A stretch of 64,000 bases of DNA from Lachnospiraceae bacterium OF09-6 (GCA_003435055.1 QUMM01000003.1:62001-126000); one strand, 5' to 3'; positions 18,481 through 30,375 are shown, counted from the first letter of the stretch. Made by a program: numbers and translations. The notes: generated by a model not told the origin, from the letters alone.

Positions 18481-18558
18481 AGTTGTATCATTTTTCTTTT
18501 CTTTTTGCAACTGCCCTGTAATGGTTCTGTCTGTTTTGACAGATTTTCTAAGGGATTT

Positions 18559-18761
18559 TCAGACCTCTTCATCCTCCCAGAACAATTCATCCAGGGTCTA
18601 TCCAGGGTCCTGCAGATTGCCCTGCAAAGTCTGATGGTCGGGTTGTAATCTCCCTTTTCAATGGCATTAATGGTCTGTCTTGACACATTCACAGCATCTG
18701 CCAGTTCCTGCTGGGACAGATCCTTTGCCGCCCTGGCAGCCTTTAATCTCAGATTTTTCAT
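18559..18761 (-). CDS. XRE/Cro-family transcriptional regulator (frameshifted at the end)
   Basis: Small HTH_3 protein: MKNLRLKAARAAKDLSQQEL, then VSRQTINAIEKGDYNPT, a complete helix-turn-helix of the YgzD/compact XRE type. In the raw frame the end is LDRPWMNCSG and runs to 18477, but the neighbouring frame gives LDELFWEDEEV and a stop at 18559, the normal family ending. One base is missing near 18595 (in GATAGACCC). The corrected protein has about 67 residues. It follows a membrane protein gene by 18 bases. This pairing of a tiny XRE regulator with a four- to five-helix membrane protein is common in Firmicutes; its signal is unknown. Confidence 0.85.
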
Positions 18762-18779
18762 CGTTTCCGGCTCACCATC

Positions 18780-19298
18780 CTATTCTTCTGTCTCACACAT
18801 TTTTTTCTTAATCAGCATAATCAGAAGCATCACCATCAGTAATATGGCACATCCCATATTCACACAACGATAATTTAACCTTCCATTACTGAACATTTCT
18901 CCGCTTCGCAGATTCTGAATGCCGGCGATCAGATTAATCGCTGTTACAACAACCAAAAATCTGACATATCGGCTGGTATTGGCGTGAAGTCCAAAATATG
19001 CTTCCTTCCAGATGCTACATCCGGCAAATACTCCTACACTTAAGAATAACACCAGAAACATTGGCGTAGCATCATCTGCAAAAAAATGGATATTTAAGAT
19101 ATCTAATACCGAGCAAACTACCACAGCAGACACTGCTGTCAAAAAGCCATATTTATAAGCCATCCCCTGGGCAATCTTCTGCATCTCATCATACTCTGGC
19201 ATCTTACCATTTCTTTTGTATAGGATACGTTTCACCATACCAACCACCAAAATTGCCAGTATTAATCCTGTTACAAATCCAATTGCATGTTCATTCAT
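18780..19298 (-). CDS. Membrane protein paired with XRE regulator
   Basis: 172 residues with about five hydrophobic segments (near 7-25, 51-68, 77-95, 108-124 and 146-163) and a short charged loop KRNGKMPEYDEMQKIAQG between the first two. This resembles DUF2178/DUF3796-type membrane proteins that sit next to small XRE regulators. AGGAGGGAAGG precedes the start. No enzymatic residues are visible. It probably shares a transcript with the XRE gene and may control it or be controlled by it (inference). Confidence 0.6.
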   Translation of the reverse strand: MNEHAIGFVTGLILAILVVGMVKRILYKRNGKMPEYDEMQKIAQGMAYKYGFLTAVSAVVVCSVLDILNIHFFADDATPMFLVLFLSVGVFAGCSIWKEAYFGLHANTSRYVRFLVVVTAINLIAGIQNLRSGEMFSNGRLNYRCVNMGCAILLMVMLLIMLIKKKMCETEE

Positions 19299-19439
19299 GA
19301 TCCTTCCCTCCTGATTTTATAATCCGAATCTTATTCGTTTTCTTTGATACTCACATTTTATTCTCATTGCAGTGCTTTGTCAAGTATATATTACATAATG
19401 TTTTGTTTTTATGTCATTAAGAATATTTTATCTAACAAA

Positions 19440-19486
19440 AAAAAGAGTGTGGAATACAGGATTTCTCCTGTTCTCACACTCTTTTT
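19440..19486 (-). terminator. LCP gene terminator (symmetric)
   Basis: AAAAAGAGTGTG pairs with CACACTCTTTTT, inner ACAGGA/TCCTGT, with T-runs on both strands. It lies 20 bases after the LCP stop. Confidence 0.8.
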
Positions 19487-19505
19487 AATACCTGTTTTTC
19501 AATTC

Positions 19506-20771
19506 TCAGGAAGCTTCTGTTTCTGTTTCGCTTTCGGTCTCAGACTCTGTCTCAATTTCACCATCACCATATAGAATAGAGGTCAGCTTTTCTACCGTGG
19601 CATTCATATCATTTGGCACCAGAATCTCATCCTGAGATGTATATTCTCCATCATACGGAATATGTTGCTGCTGGATGTCATAATTCATCCAGGTGCCAAT
19701 CTGCATGATCAGACCAATCATCTCAAATTCCGGAATATCATGGGTGATATATGGCATCACATCTTCAATCGTATCGGAAAGAGAAGCAAAGTCTCCGTTC
19801 TGAGCCTTTTCCGCAATGGCCAGCAATACATTTCTCTGACGCTGGGTACGGCCAAAGTCACTGCCTTTTCCAGTATAACGATTTCGGGCATAGCCTACCG
19901 CCTGATAACCATTCAAATGCACCTTCCCCGCTTTTTTTATATAATACGGTTTTGGATCCACCCCATTGTCTTCGCACATGCAGGTAATATAGTCATTCGC
20001 CGTTACCCGCTCGTCTTCGTCAATCTCCAGATCCACTCCACCTAATGCATCTACCACATCAATCATGGCATTAAAATCTACCATCGCATAATTGTCAATC
20101 TCAACATGATAATTTTCTTCCAATGTCTGAATTGTCAGCTCTGGTCCGCCATTCGCACAGGCTGCATTCAGTTTACGTACTCCAACTCCCGGAATATCTG
20201 CATACAAATCTCGCAGAAATGAAGTGAGATACACCGTCTTTTTCTCTTTATTTACCGTTACCAGAAGAACTACATCAGAATTGCCATTCCAGGACTCATC
20301 CCGCCGGTCTACGCCAAGAAGTAAAAGGTTATACGTATCTTTTTGGGAGAAGAACTGCTTCGCCATTTTTCCCAGCATACTGCTTTCTTTTTTCTCTGTT
20401 GTTTTCTGTACAGAAGAAGATCTGAATGAAGATGAGGTAAGAGTTCTTGAACTGTCTCCTTCTTCCGTTTCTGGTGCACTGCTTACCGCCACCGCCGACG
20501 CATTGTGTATCTTCTGTGCCGCTGTAGAGGAATGGGATACTTCTGTTGATGTCCGTACTTCAACGTCCTGTTTTTCTCCTTCTTTTGCTTTCTTCTCCGT
20601 GTTGGCAGCGGCCACATAGGTGCCACGTCTTACATAATTGGACTTATCATAGAATTTCATTTTGAAAACGCTGTAGGCTGAAACAGCCGCTCCTGCTGCC
20701 AATACTACTAATATCAGACAAACGATTGCTGCAATTTTTCTTTTACTTCTCTTTTTGTTCTTCTTCTCCAT
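19506..20771 (-). CDS. LytR-CpsA-Psr (LCP) family cell-wall glycopolymer ligase
   Basis: 421 residues. A single membrane helix at 12-33 after a Lys/Arg-rich start, then a Ser/Thr-rich linker (~45-130), then the LCP domain (~145-390): NLLLLGVDRRDESWNGNSD, TSFLRDLYADIPG, and the C-terminal YARNRYTGKGSDFGRTQRQR with its Arg pair for polyprenyl-pyrophosphate binding. LCP enzymes move polymers from lipid carriers to peptidoglycan at the outer face of the membrane. The C-terminus ends in a Glu-Ser-Thr run (ETESETESETETEAS). Directly upstream is the truncated end of a second LCP gene, so this was once a tandem pair. Confidence 0.92.
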   Translation of the reverse strand: MEKKNKKRSKRKIAAIVCLILVVLAAGAAVSAYSVFKMKFYDKSNYVRRGTYVAAANTEKKAKEGEKQDVEVRTSTEVSHSSTAAQKIHNASAVAVSSAPETEEGDSSRTLTSSSFRSSSVQKTTEKKESSMLGKMAKQFFSQKDTYNLLLLGVDRRDESWNGNSDVVLLVTVNKEKKTVYLTSFLRDLYADIPGVGVRKLNAACANGGPELTIQTLEENYHVEIDNYAMVDFNAMIDVVDALGGVDLEIDEDERVTANDYITCMCEDNGVDPKPYYIKKAGKVHLNGYQAVGYARNRYTGKGSDFGRTQRQRNVLLAIAEKAQNGDFASLSDTIEDVMPYITHDIPEFEMIGLIMQIGTWMNYDIQQQHIPYDGEYTSQDEILVPNDMNATVEKLTSILYGDGEIETESETESETETEAS

Positions 20772-20810
20772 CTTATGACCTCACAAACTCTTTCTCATTT
20801 GCAACTTCTG

Positions 20811-20891
20811 TTATTCTGTCATCTCTGTCTCGTCCGTGTTTTTCGTCTCAGTTTCACTGTCCTCTCCGTACAATGCCTGATTCAGTTTCAT
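20811..20891 (-). pseudogene. C-terminal remnant of a second LCP gene
   Basis: A 26-codon frame reads MKLNQALYGEDSETETKNTD and ends MTE. With the codons just upstream (TIMKLNQALYGED) it matches the end of the neighbouring LCP protein (ATVEKLTSILYGDGE followed by ES/ET repeats). Everything N-terminal to it is gone, and the homology stops at the edge of palindromic repeat copy 2. It lies 39 bases before the intact LCP gene. Either a deletion at the repeat or an assembly misjoin there would explain it. Confidence 0.7.
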
Positions 20892-20895
20892 AATC

Positions 20896-20940
20896 GTATC
20901 TGTTCAGTACTTTCACAGACAGTGGGTTCTGAACAATTAC
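20896..20940 (+). repeat. Dispersed palindromic repeat, copy 2
   Basis: GTATCTGTTCAGTAC...GTTCTGAACAATTAC, with a four-base duplication (ACAG) in the centre. It sits exactly at the truncation point of the LCP remnant. Confidence 0.75.
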
Positions 20941-21009
20941 ACACAATCTTTCTGTATTATATCTTGGTTCTTTTTCAAATACAAGTGGGCTTTTTGCTTA
21001 CTTTACACA

Positions 21010-21052
21010 AAAAAAGACAGTTTCTGCACTTTGCACAGATACTGTCTTTTTT
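21010..21052 (-). terminator. V-ATPase operon terminator
   Basis: AAAGACAGT...ACTGTCTTT stem with inner CTGTGCA/TGCAG, then TTTTTTT on the minus strand, 11 bases after the ntpD stop. Confidence 0.85.
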
Positions 21053-21063
21053 CTTATCTTTTT

Positions 21064-21747
21064 TTATGAATTCTCCATTGCTCTTTCGTGAGCTTTTTCT
21101 TTATAATGATGGGTTTCTTCCAGCATCATATCCTTCACCTTCATCAGTCGGATCTGAGAAGAACGTTCATTTTCACCCAGCTTCATGGAAATATACTTGA
21201 TATTTTCCTGTGCTTCCGGAATGATGACATGCTCCAGCGCGTTTACTCGTCTTCTGGTTTTCTCGATCTCCGCTGACATCAACTGGCAGGCTTTTTCACT
21301 CTCTGCAAGTTTCAGCATATCTGGCAGCACATCTGCCAGAGACTTTACTGCACCATCCAGGTCACTGGAAGTAAAAGCAAAACCATAAGAATAGATATCA
21401 TTGGCATCTGCGGTTCTGGTCTTGTACTCCAGCACCGGGATGTCTACACTCATGACGTTCTTCTTGTCCACTTCCAGATAAACTTCCTGCTTCGGTGTCA
21501 TCAATGCAGTCTTCAATGTCGGTTCTGACATTCCTGCTTTGGCAATGACGAAGTTGGTGTTTGCAGAACGGATGCCGGCTTCTACCTTCAGACGCAGTTC
21601 CATGTTCTCACGGACAAGGTCCAGAAACTGTCTCATCAATTCATCTCGCTTATCCTTCAGGAGCTTATGTCCACGAACAGCTGTCTTCAGCTTGTTCTTT
21701 TGTCTGGTCAGCTCCATACGGGTAGGATTTACCTGTGTAGATGCCAC
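21064..21747 (-). CDS. ntpD: V-type ATPase subunit D
   Basis: Central rotor stalk that transmits rotation between the A3B3 head and the membrane ring. 227 residues, nearly all helical: N-terminal coiled coil TRMELTRQKNKLKTAVRGHKL and C-terminal coil EIEKTRRRVNALEHVIIPEA, the family signature. The start is GTG at 21747, with AAGGTG upstream; no ATG fits the frame. Last gene of the operon, 36 bases after ntpB and followed by a strong terminator. Confidence 0.94.
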   Translation of the reverse strand: MASTQVNPTRMELTRQKNKLKTAVRGHKLLKDKRDELMRQFLDLVRENMELRLKVEAGIRSANTNFVIAKAGMSEPTLKTALMTPKQEVYLEVDKKNVMSVDIPVLEYKTRTADANDIYSYGFAFTSSDLDGAVKSLADVLPDMLKLAESEKACQLMSAEIEKTRRRVNALEHVIIPEAQENIKYISMKLGENERSSQIRLMKVKDMMLEETHHYKEKAHERAMENS

Positions 21748-21783
21748 TTTGCATTCACCTTCCTTCCAAGTTCATAATGCGAT

Positions 21784-23157
21784 TTACTGTTTTCCATAGT
21801 ACATATCGAGGTATTTGTCATCGATACGTTTCAGCTCGCTTCTCGGAAGAATGGACAGCAGTTTCCATCCAATATCCAGTGTTTCTTCAATATCACGGTT
21901 CGTATTGTAACCCTGAGATACGTACTCTTTTTCAAATGCATCTGCGAATTTTGCATAGATCAGGTCAATATCTGACAGAGCCGCTTCACCAAGAATAACC
22001 ATCAGCTCTTTTGCATCTTTACCACGGGAATATGCAGCAAACAACTGGTTCATGGTATTGGCATGGTCTGCACGGGTCTTTCCTTCACCGATACCTTTAT
22101 CTTTCAGTCGTGACAGAGATGGCAGTACGTCGATCGGCGGTGTTACACCTCTTCTGTAAAGATCTCGGCTTAAGATAACCTGTCCTTCGGTAATATATCC
22201 GGTAAGGTCAGGGATTGGATGAGTCTTATCATCCTCCGGCATGGTCAGGATCGGGATCATGGTGATACTTCCGTCTTTACCTGCCTGACGTCCTGCTCTT
22301 TCATACAATGTTGCAAGGTCAGTGTACATGTATCCAGGATATCCACGACGTCCAGGGACTTCCTTACGTGCGGCAGATACTTCACGAAGTGCATCTGCGT
22401 AGTTGGTGATATCTGTCAGGATAACCAGAACGTGCATGCCTTTTTCGAAAGCAAGGAATTCTGCTGCGGTCAGGGCCATACGTGGTGTTGCGATACGTTC
22501 TACCGCCGGGTCATTGGCCAGGTTCACAAACATAACAGTACGATCGATGGCACCTGTCTCTTTAAAGCTCTCTACGAAGAAGTTGGACTCTTCGAATGTA
22601 ATACCCATAGCTGCAAAGACAACGGCGAACTGTTCATCTTTTCCGCGAACCTTTGCCTGTCTTGCGATCTGCGCTGCCAGCTGTGCATGTGGAAGACCAG
22701 ATGCAGAGAAGATCGGCAGCTTCTGTCCACGAACCAATGTGTTCAGACCATCAATAGCTGAAATACCAGTCTGGATAAACTCCTGCGGATAGCTTCTGGC
22801 CGCCGGATTCATGGCAAGACCATTGATATCACGGCGTTCTTCCGGAAGAATCTCCGGACCGTCATCGATCGGGCGGCCTACACCGTCAAATACCCGGCCC
22901 AGCATATCACTGGATACACCCAGCTCCATGCTTCGTCCAAGGAAACGTACTTTACTGTTTGATAAGTTGATACCTGTTGAACTTTCATATAACTGAACCA
23001 GCGCATCACTTCCGTTGATCTCCAGTACTTTACAACGTCTGGTTTCTCCATTGGCCAGCTCGATCTCGCCCAGTTCATCATATGCTACATCTTCTACACC
23101 CTGTACCAGCATCAAAGGACCTGCTACTTCCTGTATGGTTCTATACTCTTTTGGCAT
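21784..23157 (-). CDS. ntpB: V-type ATPase subunit B
   Basis: Non-catalytic nucleotide-site subunit of the A3B3 head. 457 residues from the ATG at 23157 ([20 protein letters not shown]), chosen because GGAGG precedes it at good spacing and the longer frame to 23190 lies inside ntpA. The family sequences [34 protein letters not shown] (in place of a Walker A loop) and the C-terminal [18 protein letters not shown] are present. It starts one base after the ntpA stop, so translation is probably coupled. Confidence 0.95.
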   Translation of the reverse strand: MPKEYRTIQEVAGPLMLVQGVEDVAYDELGEIELANGETRRCKVLEINGSDALVQLYESSTGINLSNSKVRFLGRSMELGVSSDMLGRVFDGVGRPIDDGPEILPEERRDINGLAMNPAARSYPQEFIQTGISAIDGLNTLVRGQKLPIFSASGLPHAQLAAQIARQAKVRGKDEQFAVVFAAMGITFEESNFFVESFKETGAIDRTVMFVNLANDPAVERIATPRMALTAAEFLAFEKGMHVLVILTDITNYADALREVSAARKEVPGRRGYPGYMYTDLATLYERAGRQAGKDGSITMIPILTMPEDDKTHPIPDLTGYITEGQVILSRDLYRRGVTPPIDVLPSLSRLKDKGIGEGKTRADHANTMNQLFAAYSRGKDAKELMVILGEAALSDIDLIYAKFADAFEKEYVSQGYNTNRDIEETLDIGWKLLSILPRSELKRIDDKYLDMYYGKQ

Positions 23158-23158
23158 T

Positions 23159-24928
23159 CTACTGGTCCTCCTTTCCGCAAATGTTGGCAATTTCTACTGC
23201 AAGTTCTTTGTGGATTGTCTCATATTCTTTATCTACATCTGCTTCCAGCGTATATTTGTAACGACCAATTCTTTCACGAACAGCCATCTTCAAAATGTCA
23301 TTGATGGATGCACCGCTGTTCAGTGCTTCCAGACTCTCGTTATAGAAAGCCATAACCAGTTTCATCATATTGTGCTGTTTGTTCAGAGATGTATACGTAT
23401 CTACTTCATGGAAGGAGTTCTGGTGCAGGAAGTCCTCACGAATGGATCTTGCTGCTTCCATCTTCAGACGGTCTGTCGGTGACAGTGCATCCATACCTAC
23501 CATTTTTACAATTTCATCCAGTTCTGCTTCATCCTGCAGAAGACTCATCATGTCCTGACGCAGGCTCATCCAGTCCGGAGCTACATGCTCGTTGAACCAT
23601 GGTCCCATGTCATCCAAATACAGAGAGTAACTGGTCAGCCAGTTAATGGCCGGGAAATGACGTTTATAAGCCAATGCGGAATCCAGTCCCCAGAATACCT
23701 TTACAATACGCAGAGTAGCCTGAGATACCGGTTCGGAAATATCTCCACCAGGAGGTGATACAGCACCGATAGCACTTAATGCGCCTTCTCTGCCTTCACT
23801 TCCCAGAGTGATGACATGACCGGCTCTTTCATAGAACTGAGCCAGACGGCTTCCCAGATATGCAGGGTAACCTTCTTCACCAGGCATTTCTTCCAGACGT
23901 CCGGACATCTCTCGAAGTGCCTCTGCCCAACGGGATGTGGAGTCTGCCATCAATGCTACGGAATAACCCATATCACGGAAATATTCTGCAATGGTAATAC
24001 CTGTATAAATAGATGCTTCTCGTGCAGCAACTGGCATATCAGAAGTATTGGCGATCAGCACAGTTCTTTCCATCAGAGATTCCCCGGTTTTCGGGTCTTT
24101 CAGTTCCGGAAACTCATTCAGAACATCGGTCATCTCATTTCCACGTTCACCGCATCCGATATAAACCACGATATCTGCTTCTGCCCATTTTGCCAGCTGA
24201 TGCTGAATAACAGTTTTACCGCTTCCGAATGGTCCAGGTACTGCTGCCACACCACCTTTGGCGATTGGGAACATACAGTCAACAACACGCTGTCCGGTTA
24301 CCAGTGGCATATTCGGATGCAGTTTTTTCTTGTAAGGACGCCCTTTACGTACCGGCCACTTCTGCATCATGGTCAGTTCCTTGTCACCATCTGCGGTCTC
24401 TAATACACAAATGGTCTGATCTACCGTAAATTCGCCTTCTTTGATCTCTTTTATTTTACCCTTCATAGTTGGAGGAACCATGATTTTCTGTTCTACAATA
24501 ATGGTCTCCTGTACAGTACCCAGTACATCTCCACCGGATACTTCATCTCCGACTTTGGCAGTCGGAACAAATTTCCATTTTCTATCACGTTTTAATGCAG
24601 GTACTTCTACACCACGAACCAGGTTGTTGCTTCCGGTTGCTTTCATGATATCATCCAGCGGTCTCTGAATACCATCATAGATGCTGGCAATCAGACCAGG
24701 TCCCAGTTCTACGGAAAGTGGTTCTTCTGTAGATTCTACCGGTTCTCCCGGCTTCAGTCCTGATGTTTCTTCGTATACCTGAATGGAAGCCTCGTCACCG
24801 TGCATTTCGATGATTTCACCGATCAGTCGCTGGTTGCTGACACGTACCACGTCAAACATGTTCGCATCTCTCATACCTTCAGCGATAACCAGTGGGCCTG
24901 CCACTTTTTTAATCGTTCCTTTACTCAT
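23159..24928 (-). CDS. ntpA: V-type ATPase catalytic subunit A
   Basis: Catalytic ATP-hydrolysing subunit. 589 residues, normal length. Walker A GPFGSGKT near residue 233, the long non-homologous insert before it, and the [20 protein letters not shown] catalytic region. Together with B it forms the soluble head. It starts 27 bases after ntpF. Confidence 0.97.
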   Translation of the reverse strand: MSKGTIKKVAGPLVIAEGMRDANMFDVVRVSNQRLIGEIIEMHGDEASIQVYEETSGLKPGEPVESTEEPLSVELGPGLIASIYDGIQRPLDDIMKATGSNNLVRGVEVPALKRDRKWKFVPTAKVGDEVSGGDVLGTVQETIIVEQKIMVPPTMKGKIKEIKEGEFTVDQTICVLETADGDKELTMMQKWPVRKGRPYKKKLHPNMPLVTGQRVVDCMFPIAKGGVAAVPGPFGSGKTVIQHQLAKWAEADIVVYIGCGERGNEMTDVLNEFPELKDPKTGESLMERTVLIANTSDMPVAAREASIYTGITIAEYFRDMGYSVALMADSTSRWAEALREMSGRLEEMPGEEGYPAYLGSRLAQFYERAGHVITLGSEGREGALSAIGAVSPPGGDISEPVSQATLRIVKVFWGLDSALAYKRHFPAINWLTSYSLYLDDMGPWFNEHVAPDWMSLRQDMMSLLQDEAELDEIVKMVGMDALSPTDRLKMEAARSIREDFLHQNSFHEVDTYTSLNKQHNMMKLVMAFYNESLEALNSGASINDILKMAVRERIGRYKYTLEADVDKEYETIHKELAVEIANICGKEDQ

Positions 24929-24955
24929 TGGACAATCACCTTTCTGAAGATTGAT

Positions 24956-25279
24956 TTATTTGTTGTTTGAAAACAGAATATCGGATCCTACTGCGGTCTC
25001 TACAAACTTCTTGACATTTTCCACGCCTTTTCCGGTATTACCGGATACACCTGGAATCTGAATGATAGCCGGAAGAATCTGATCTTTATATTTATCAATT
25101 GCATGGGGTATTCTTGCTGCCCACTCCTCGGTAATATAGATCACTGCATACTGGGATAATACCAGCTGATGCAGCTGCTTTTCTGCTTCTTTTTCATCGG
25201 ATAACGGATATGTGTCCAGACCTACTGCTGCAAAGCCGTAGATGCTGTCGTAATCACCCATAACTGCAATCTTATACAT
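24956..25279 (-). CDS. ntpF: V-type ATPase subunit F
   Basis: 107-residue Rossmann-like subunit that caps the central stalk with subunit D. The start MYKIAVMGDYDSIYGFAAVGL and the later VIYITEEWAARIP are typical. The start overlaps the last 8 bases of ntpC. The C-terminal KFVETAVGSDILFSNNK follows the family. Confidence 0.93.
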   Translation of the reverse strand: MYKIAVMGDYDSIYGFAAVGLDTYPLSDEKEAEKQLHQLVLSQYAVIYITEEWAARIPHAIDKYKDQILPAIIQIPGVSGNTGKGVENVKKFVETAVGSDILFSNNK

Positions 25280-26243
25280 ACATTTCCCTTACCCTTTCCC
25301 GGATGGAATCTTCCGGAAGGTTGTTGGCCTTTGCGGATAATATGATTCTTACCGTTTTGATCTCATTTTCCCTTGCCAGCACATAAGCTACCAGCGGCTC
25401 TACGGAAAATGGATTGTATTTCTGAGGCTTGATCGTCTGAATGATCTTATTATCACACCAGCGTTCAAATGCAGACGGTGATTCTGCCAGCGCTTCTGCG
25501 CCTCCTGCATATGCAGTTCCTGACAGATATTCGCAGATGGCATCTACACTGTTCAGTGCAGCTCTTGCCAGCGAATCAATGTTCAGGCTGTCACATTCTG
25601 CCATAGCCTTCTTCATAAATTCTAATGACTTTGCGGTCTTCTGTGAACGTACGGCAATCTTGATATCAGCTACCGCTACAGTATCCTCCGCATAGCTTTT
25701 CAGGATACCAGCTTTTGCTTTTTTTCCTGCTGCATAAATTGCTTCCAGTGTGGCCCTGTCAATAATGATATCGCACAACTGTCCGTCCCTGGTATGCATC
25801 AGTGTCTCGTAAGCCTCCTGGGCTGCCGCTGCCATATAATCCGGAAGTCTGGAAAAATCTTTTTCTGCAATGATCTTTTCCAGTTCCTCACCAGATGGTT
25901 CACAGTCTTCGTAATAAATACCTGGATGTTTTCCCTTTCGGCAGGTCTCTTTGATAGCTGCTTTCAGATTATGGAACTGATTCGGATAGGACAGTACATC
26001 AAATACTGACATATCAATGCCCATCTCACGCATCGTGTTCCAGGTCTTCTCCGTCTCTCTGTTCAGCATCGCATCTGCCTCTAACAGGGTATCACTGTCT
26101 CCCCAGCCCTTCTCAGCCAATACCTGCAGACAGTTTTCTTCTGTCGGGCAGGCAATCAGCTGTTCGATGACTGTCGCATTCAGCAGTGATACTTCCAGTG
26201 CTCGTATTCTCGCAACCGCAAAGGTAAAATCTATATCTGACAT
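25272..26243 (-). CDS. ntpC: V-type ATPase subunit C
   Basis: Joins the rotor ring to the central stalk (homologue of archaeal subunit C and yeast subunit d). 323 residues, all helical, beginning MSDIDFTFAVARIRALEVSL and ending with NEIKTVRIILSAKANNLPEDSIRERVREMYV, the family end. It lies 26 bases after ntpE and overlaps ntpF. Confidence 0.92.
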   Translation of the reverse strand: MSDIDFTFAVARIRALEVSLLNATVIEQLIACPTEENCLQVLAEKGWGDSDTLLEADAMLNRETEKTWNTMREMGIDMSVFDVLSYPNQFHNLKAAIKETCRKGKHPGIYYEDCEPSGEELEKIIAEKDFSRLPDYMAAAAQEAYETLMHTRDGQLCDIIIDRATLEAIYAAGKKAKAGILKSYAEDTVAVADIKIAVRSQKTAKSLEFMKKAMAECDSLNIDSLARAALNSVDAICEYLSGTAYAGGAEALAESPSAFERWCDNKIIQTIKPQKYNPFSVEPLVAYVLARENEIKTVRIILSAKANNLPEDSIRERVREMYV

Positions 26244-26269
26244 GTAAGTCCTCCTTTACTGGTTACGAT

Positions 26270-26863
26270 TTAAGAAAATAATATTTTCTGTACAAGATCC
26301 TGGCATTCATCTTTCTTTGCATCAAACATAGCTTTGAATGAGCAGTTTTCTTCAATTCCGCCATAGGATAGGATGAAGCCTTTTTCTACTGCTGCCGGGG
26401 TCTTGGACAGAACCAGTGAACCGCCTTTTTTCTTTGCGATCTCATTCACTTCTGCCTCAAATCCTGCCGGTAACCTGACAAGATCCTGTGCATTCAGAGA
26501 AATTTCCCCTTTCTGAGGTGCTGCAAACTTTTCTACCATCTTTTTCAGTGTATCGAAATATTCTGCATCATCTTTCGCACAGAAAGTATCATAAGCTTTC
26601 TGAATCGTCTCAGCAATCAGCTCCTGCTTCGCAGCTAACAGCGCTGTTCTGCGTCTCAGATCTGCTGAGGATTTGACTCTTTCCTGATATCCCGCAAGAT
26701 CTGCTGCTGATTTCTGTGCAATCTCTGCAGCCTTTGCATCCGCTTCTGCTTCGGCTGCCGCTTTGATGCGGTCAGCTTCCGCTGCTGCTTCAGCTTTCTT
26801 ACTGTTGGCGGAGGCATTTGCTTCTTCCAGAATCTGGCTCATCATTTTTTCTAATCCAGTCAT
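26270..26863 (-). CDS. ntpE: V-type ATPase subunit E
   Basis: Peripheral stalk subunit, 197 residues. The first half is an Ala/Glu/Lys coiled coil (ANASANSKKAEAAAEADRIK) that pairs with subunit H/G; the C-terminal half binds the head. Unusually, 227 bases separate it from ntpK upstream, whereas the other genes of the operon are packed within 1-45 bases. A small extra frame fills that gap. Confidence 0.92.
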   Translation of the reverse strand: MTGLEKMMSQILEEANASANSKKAEAAAEADRIKAAAEAEADAKAAEIAQKSAADLAGYQERVKSSADLRRRTALLAAKQELIAETIQKAYDTFCAKDDAEYFDTLKKMVEKFAAPQKGEISLNAQDLVRLPAGFEAEVNEIAKKKGGSLVLSKTPAAVEKGFILSYGGIEENCSFKAMFDAKKDECQDLVQKILFS

Positions 26864-26896
26864 TCCCTGTGCTCTCCTTTTCTCTATTTTATCTAT

Positions 26897-27070
26897 TTAC
26901 GTTCGCTCTAAGCGTAAGCTCAATGTCTGTCCTGCAAGCAGCTCTTCAAACACCTGCTTTCGCTCCGAACGCGCACTCGAGAGCTTCGCTCTCTCGTTCC
27001 CGTTGGCACTCACATAGAGCTGTATGACAGAAAACTGTCCTGTCTGCAAGCAGCCGTCCAGTTTCTGCAT
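26897..27070 (-). CDS. Possible 57-residue basic ORF inside the V-ATPase operon
   Basis: Start ATG at 27070 (MQKLDGCLQTGQFSVIQLYV), stop at 26897. The remainder is Ser/Arg/Lys/Glu-rich (ANGNERAKLSSARSERKQVF). Codon use differs from the neighbouring genes, and a strong hairpin (CGAGAGAGC-gaa-GCTCTCG) lies within it. I do not recognise a family. It may be a dispersed repeat or small mobile insertion between ntpK and ntpE that happens to be open, or a hairpin that sets different mRNA levels for the K subunit. Confidence 0.3.
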   Translation of the reverse strand: MQKLDGCLQTGQFSVIQLYVSANGNERAKLSSARSERKQVFEELLAGQTLSLRLERT

Positions 27071-27090
27071 CCATCTCTGCGTTCGTCGCT

Positions 27091-29589
<2,499 letters not shown>

Positions 29590-29634
29590 ATCCGCATCCC
29601 TCCTTTGCTTAAAATTGATAAAAAAATGAGCACT

Positions 29635-29943
29635 TTAAAACAGAGCCTTAATGACAGCCTCCGTCGCCTGTGCTTCTTTGCCTGCTGCAAGTGTCTTTAA
29701 TGCAGCAATCTCTTTCTGGATATCCGCATCTACAGATTCCATAAACTTTTCCGCTTCTTTCTTTGAAGCTTCCATGGCTGCTCCGGCTTTCTCTTTTGCT
29801 TCCTGAAGTCTGGCTTCCTTCAGCTGTAAAGCATCTTTCTTTGCTTGATCCACCATGTCTGTGCATTGCTGTCGGCATTCTTTTGCGATTGAGTCTGCTT
29901 TGCCTTCGGCTTCCTGCACTTTTTTGATTGTCTCCGCTACCAT
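29635..29943 (-). CDS. ntpH: V-type ATPase subunit H/G (peripheral stalk)
   Basis: 102 residues from the ATG at 29943 (MVAETIKKVQEAEGKADSIA), with GGTGGTGAG upstream; a longer frame to 30000 has no ribosome site. The whole chain is a charged coiled coil with Ala/Lys/Glu heptads (EARLQEAKEKAGAAMEASKK), as expected of the partner of subunit E in the peripheral stalk. First gene of the operon. Confidence 0.85.
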   Translation of the reverse strand: MVAETIKKVQEAEGKADSIAKECRQQCTDMVDQAKKDALQLKEARLQEAKEKAGAAMEASKKEAEKFMESVDADIQKEIAALKTLAAGKEAQATEAVIKALF

Positions 29944-29971
29944 GTTCTCACCACCTTCTTCGCATAGATTG

Positions 29972-30000
29972 AGTCTATCACATACTTTGTTAATTTTCAA
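29972..30000 (-). promoter_or_regulatory. V-ATPase operon promoter
   Basis: TTGAAA (29995-30000), 17 bp, TAGACT (29972-29977) on the minus strand, about 30 bases before ntpH. Confidence 0.65.
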
Positions 30001-30081
30001 ACATTTTTATAACTAATTCACAACTATTTTTCCTAAAAAAAATATAAATTATGCACTATTACTTCCTATTAAAATAGGGCT

Positions 30082-30258
30082 CTAAATCTGTTTTCGCACT
30101 ACTGCATATTCATCGCCGTTCCGGTAATACGGACACTGATAATGGCTGTCTGACAGAAACCGAACCAGTTCATCTTCATCCAGATCCATATCACAGATAT
30201 AGCACTCATATTCTTCATCGTAACTGTAATAGGCACAGGTATCACATGCTGCCTGCAT
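30082..30258 (-). CDS. Small cysteine-rich DUF6472-like protein
   Basis: 58 residues from the ATG at 30258 (MQAACDTCAYYSYDEEYECY), with AAAAGGA seven bases before it. Five cysteines, arranged CxxC, CxxC and a lone C (QCPYY), suggest a small metal-binding protein. The sequence ICDMDLDEDELVRFL is typical of short proteins conserved across Lachnospiraceae. The function is unknown. It is divergent from the LTA-synthase-like gene and has its own promoter. Confidence 0.75.
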   Translation of the reverse strand: MQAACDTCAYYSYDEEYECYICDMDLDEDELVRFLSDSHYQCPYYRNGDEYAVVRKQI

Positions 30259-30274
30259 TCCTCTATCCTTTTCC

Positions 30275-30304
30275 AAACTATGTTATTTTTATTACTCGTG
30301 TCAA
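30275..30304 (-). promoter_or_regulatory. Promoter of the cysteine-rich small gene
   Basis: TTGACA (30299-30304), 18 bp, TAGTTT (30275-30280) on the minus strand. Confidence 0.55.
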
Positions 30305-30346
30305 AAACAATTTGCATATAGTATACCAGAAAATTCGTTTTATGTG

Positions 30347-30375
30347 TTGACAAACCTGCATTTCTATCGTAAAAA
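30347..30375 (+). promoter_or_regulatory. Promoter of the LTA-synthase-family gene
   Basis: TTGACA (30347-30352), 17 bp, TAAAAA (30370-30375) on the plus strand, divergent from the promoter 70 bp away. Confidence 0.5.

Noticed and set aside
18406-18558. SAM-I riboswitch upstream of metA
   Set aside because: A GGAGG..GGAACC stretch looked promising, but the S-box core elements are missing.
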